In this document: in pieces, positions 61,924 through 64,000 of the stretch
Layout: each line of letters starts with the position of its first letter
How positions within the stretch are numbered: position 1 is the first letter of the stretch
Assembly: GCA_964464895.1 (NCBI GenBank)
Contig: CAYXGY010000001.1
Span: 372,001-436,000 of the forward strand
DNA from: Helicobacter_D sp964464895
GTDB taxonomy: Bacteria > Campylobacterota > Campylobacteria > Campylobacterales > Helicobacteraceae
Length of the DNA: 64,000 nucleotides
Direction: 5' to 3'
Translations under genes and position numbers: made by a program
The notes under the pieces: model-generated
What the model was told of the DNA's origin: nothing
The model's database searches: none
What the model saw: the letters and a program-made list of their open reading frames with translations, nothing else

Positions 61924-62937
61924 CTAACGATAATTATGGATAAATTCTACAAGCTTTATCGCATTTTCTCTAGGCAAATCCGGAAGCATACCATGCCCCA
62001 AATTAAAAATATGTGGAGAATTTTTCATCAATTCCAAAATTTCACGCGCCCCCTCTAGCATAGAATCCTCATCATAGATTCTGCACGGCTCAAGATTCCC
62101 TTGCAAAGTATATTTCTGTCCGAGTTTCTCTTTAGCAATCTTAAGCGGGGTGCTCCAATCCACACCGAAAACATCAAATGTTCCGTCAATTTTATCTAAA
62201 TATCCCGAAATGCCTTTAGGAAATAAAATCACGGGAATCTGTGGATATTTGTCTTTAATGAAACTTGCAATCTGTTTGCAATATTCCCAGCCAAATTCTA
62301 AATATGCACTTTCCTCTAATGCACTCGCCCACGAATCAAATACCATTACCGCATTCACTCCCGCCTTAATTTGTGATTCTAAATAATGTTTTAAATTATG
62401 AGTAATTTTATCAAGCATTGCGTGTAAAAATTTTGGATTAGAATATAAAAGTTTTTTAGACTTCGCATAAGTTTTACTCCCCTCCCCTTCAATCATATAA
62501 GTTGCAAGCGTCCAAGGCGCACCACAAAAGCCAATCAATGCCTTTTCCTTAGCAAGATTTTCGCGCGTTAATGTAATCGTATCATAGACATAGTTTAACT
62601 TGGTATAGGCTGTATCACTTAATTTGTCTAAATCTTTTTGAGATTCTATTGGATTAGCAAATTTAGGACCCTCTCCTGCAAAAAATCCTAAATCCATTCC
62701 CATTTCAAGAGGCACAACGAGAATATCACTAAACAAAATCGCCGCATCTACATTTAGAATCTCTACGGGCTGCAAGGTTACTTCACTCGCTAGTTTAGGA
62801 TTCTTACAAAGACTCAAAAAATCTCCCGCAACTTTGCGCACTGCCCTATATTCCTCTAAATATCTCCCCGCTTGACGCATAAACCACACCGGTGTATAAG
62901 GAGTTTGCTTTTTCAAACACGCATCAACAAAAATCAT
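61924..62937 (-). CDS. hemE: Uroporphyrinogen decarboxylase
   Basis: 337 residues from ATG 62937 (AAAAGGAAAAGA before it); ATG 62994 would add 19 residues that no homologue has. TPVWFMRQAGRYLEEYRAVR, ILFSDILVVPLEMGMDL and GFCGAPWTLATYMIEG are catalytic parts; D in SDILV and H in LGHGMLPD complete it. Decarboxylates uroporphyrinogen III to coproporphyrinogen III for haem. Divergent from secA. Confidence 0.95.
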   Translation of the reverse strand: MIFVDACLKKQTPYTPVWFMRQAGRYLEEYRAVRKVAGDFLSLCKNPKLASEVTLQPVEILNVDAAILFSDILVVPLEMGMDLGFFAGEGPKFANPIESQKDLDKLSDTAYTKLNYVYDTITLTRENLAKEKALIGFCGAPWTLATYMIEGEGSKTYAKSKKLLYSNPKFLHAMLDKITHNLKHYLESQIKAGVNAVMVFDSWASALEESAYLEFGWEYCKQIASFIKDKYPQIPVILFPKGISGYLDKIDGTFDVFGVDWSTPLKIAKEKLGQKYTLQGNLEPCRIYDEDSMLEGAREILELMKNSPHIFNLGHGMLPDLPRENAIKLVEFIHNYR

Positions 62938-63071
62938 TCTTTTCCTTTTTTGTATTAAAATATTTCGCCGTATTTTATCTAAGCAACATAGCATTTATGC
63001 TAAAATTCCGAATTTTTAAATTGTTTTGTTGTTATTTTACTTAACATTTGCCAAAATGAAAGGTTTAGATT

Positions 63072-64000
63072 ATGATATTAGCCCTTGCAAAAAAAATTTT
63101 TCGTAGCAAAAACGACCGACTTATTGGACATTATCTCAAAGAGATTCACAAAATCAATGCTTTAGAAGAGACTTATCAAAATTTAAGCGATACAGAACTA
63201 CAAGTCGCCTTTAGCACATTAAAAGAACGTGTAAAAAACGCAAAAGATGCCAACGCGGAACTTAATCAAGTGCTTTATGATTCCTTTGCTATCACACGAG
63301 AGGCAAGCAAAAGAATCCTCAATATGCGCCACTTTGATGTCCAATTGATTGGTGGAATAGTGTTACACGAGGGCAAAATTGCAGAGATGAAAACAGGAGA
63401 AGGAAAAACCCTTGTTGCCACACTCCCCGTTTGTTTGAATGCTATGCTTGGCAAAAGCGTACATATCGTAACGGTTAATGACTATCTAGCCCAAAGAGAC
63501 GCGGAACTTATGCGTCCGCTCTATGAGTTTTTAGGATATTCTGTTGGAATTATCATCAGCGGAAATTACGATGATAATAACAGATTGCAACAATATTCTA
63601 GTGATATTGTTTATGGCACAAACAATGAATTTGGATTTGACTATTTGCGTGATAATATGAAATACGATTTTCATCAAAAAGTGCAAAAATACCACCATTT
63701 TGCCATTGTAGATGAAGTGGATTCTATCCTCATTGATGAGGCACGCACGCCTTTAATCATTTCAGGACCGGCAAACCGCACTTTAGATAATTACAAAGCC
63801 GCCAATGTAGTAGCCCTGAAATTAAAAGAAGAAAAGCATTACACTTTAGATGAAAAAAACCGCACAATTCTCTTAACTGAAGAGGGTGTAAATGAAGCGG
63901 AAAAACTCTTTGGGGTAGATAATTTATATAGCATTGAAAACGCAATTTTAGCACATCATTTAGACCAAGCCCTCAAAGCCAATAAGCTATTCAAAAAAGA
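63072..64000 (+). CDS. secA: Preprotein translocase ATPase SecA, 5' part
   Basis: The open frame begins at ATG 63072 and runs out of the window after 309 complete codons (SecA is about 800-900). The opening KKIFRSKNDRLIGHYLKEIHKINALEE, the Walker A MKTGEGKTLVATL, DYLAQRDAELMRPLYEFLGYSVG, NNEFGFDYLRDNM and DEVDSILIDEARTPLIISG are all SecA signatures. It drives Sec-dependent export through SecYEG. Only the first third is seen. Confidence 0.97.
   Translation, partial: MILALAKKIFRSKNDRLIGHYLKEIHKINALEETYQNLSDTELQVAFSTLKERVKNAKDANAELNQVLYDSFAITREASKRILNMRHFDVQLIGGIVLHEGKIAEMKTGEGKTLVATLPVCLNAMLGKSVHIVTVNDYLAQRDAELMRPLYEFLGYSVGIIISGNYDDNNRLQQYSSDIVYGTNNEFGFDYLRDNMKYDFHQKVQKYHHFAIVDEVDSILIDEARTPLIISGPANRTLDNYKAANVVALKLKEEKHYTLDEKNRTILLTEEGVNEAEKLFGVDNLYSIENAILAHHLDQALKANKLFKK

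Noticed and set aside
1..64000. CRISPR array or cas genes
   Set aside because: No regularly spaced repeat and no Cas-like protein; the nearest repeats are the short groESL elements.
1..64000. tRNA or rRNA genes
   Set aside because: Apart from the tmRNA no cloverleaf with T-arm GTTC and CCA context, and no rRNA sequence, was seen by eye; a covariance-model scan would settle small RNAs.

Overview
The window reads as chromosome of a Helicobacter, probably an enterohepatic species (phylum Campylobacterota). The support is low G+C, the gene blocks gyrA / small exported protein / flgR, aroC-rnc-rnhA-TPR protein, accD-rlmH-dksA and dnaG / PP-loop protein that I know from Helicobacter, a tmRNA whose tag reads ANNANYAPAYAKVA, a DUF2972 gene switched by a poly-G tract, PseG of pseudaminic acid synthesis and a CZB-type soluble chemoreceptor. 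Family names come from reading the proteins; no searches were run.

Layout. 1-6786 (minus strand): asd, the sigma-54 activator flgR, a small exported protein, gyrA and a TehA/SLAC1-type transporter. 7017-18941: a defence and accessory island, nearly all on the minus strand. It holds a GyrI-like protein, a decayed type I restriction-modification (RM) system (hsdM with a one-base frameshift, no hsdS, hsdR cut short), a serine recombinase and a GHKL-ATPase fragment lying across that break, three small proteins (DUF6194, TfoX-N, ClbS/DfsB types), and two apparently intact type II RM systems. Between the two RM systems sits a translationally coupled pair: a small multi-pass membrane protein and a TIR-like (DUF1863, ThsB-type) protein with its own C-terminal membrane helix. 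The island abuts the 3' end of guaA.

18946-22233: guaA itself is about twice the normal size. One uninterrupted frame encodes a GMP synthetase with a GNAT acetyltransferase domain inside the glutaminase domain, a second related GNAT domain and a complete 3-methyladenine DNA glycosylase I in the linker, and then the ATP-pyrophosphatase half. This is the most unusual object in the window, with the membrane/TIR pair second.

22311-32165: transporters (DASS/SLC13 and ArsB families), a SnoaL-like protein behind a candidate Fur operator, an MnmC-type methyltransferase, accD-rlmH-dksA with two uncharacterised membrane or lipoprotein genes, ruvB and panB. 32376-39462: tmRNA, cutA, an operon running from pepF that includes a cysteine-free SdhB-like / HdrB-like pair and an SspB-like protein, and groES-groEL with a consensus promoter and a repeat-rich upstream region. 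39765-49305: aminotransferase, amino-acid binding lipoprotein, dnaE, a SUI1/YciH-like protein, rluB, the phase-variable DUF2972 gene and a DUF411 protein. 49373-64000: pseG-aroC-rnc-rnhA-TPR protein, dnaG, a PP-loop protein, nitroreductase, chemoreceptor, a probable sigma-54-dependent flagellar-type protein, ybdD and cstA, hemE and the start of secA.
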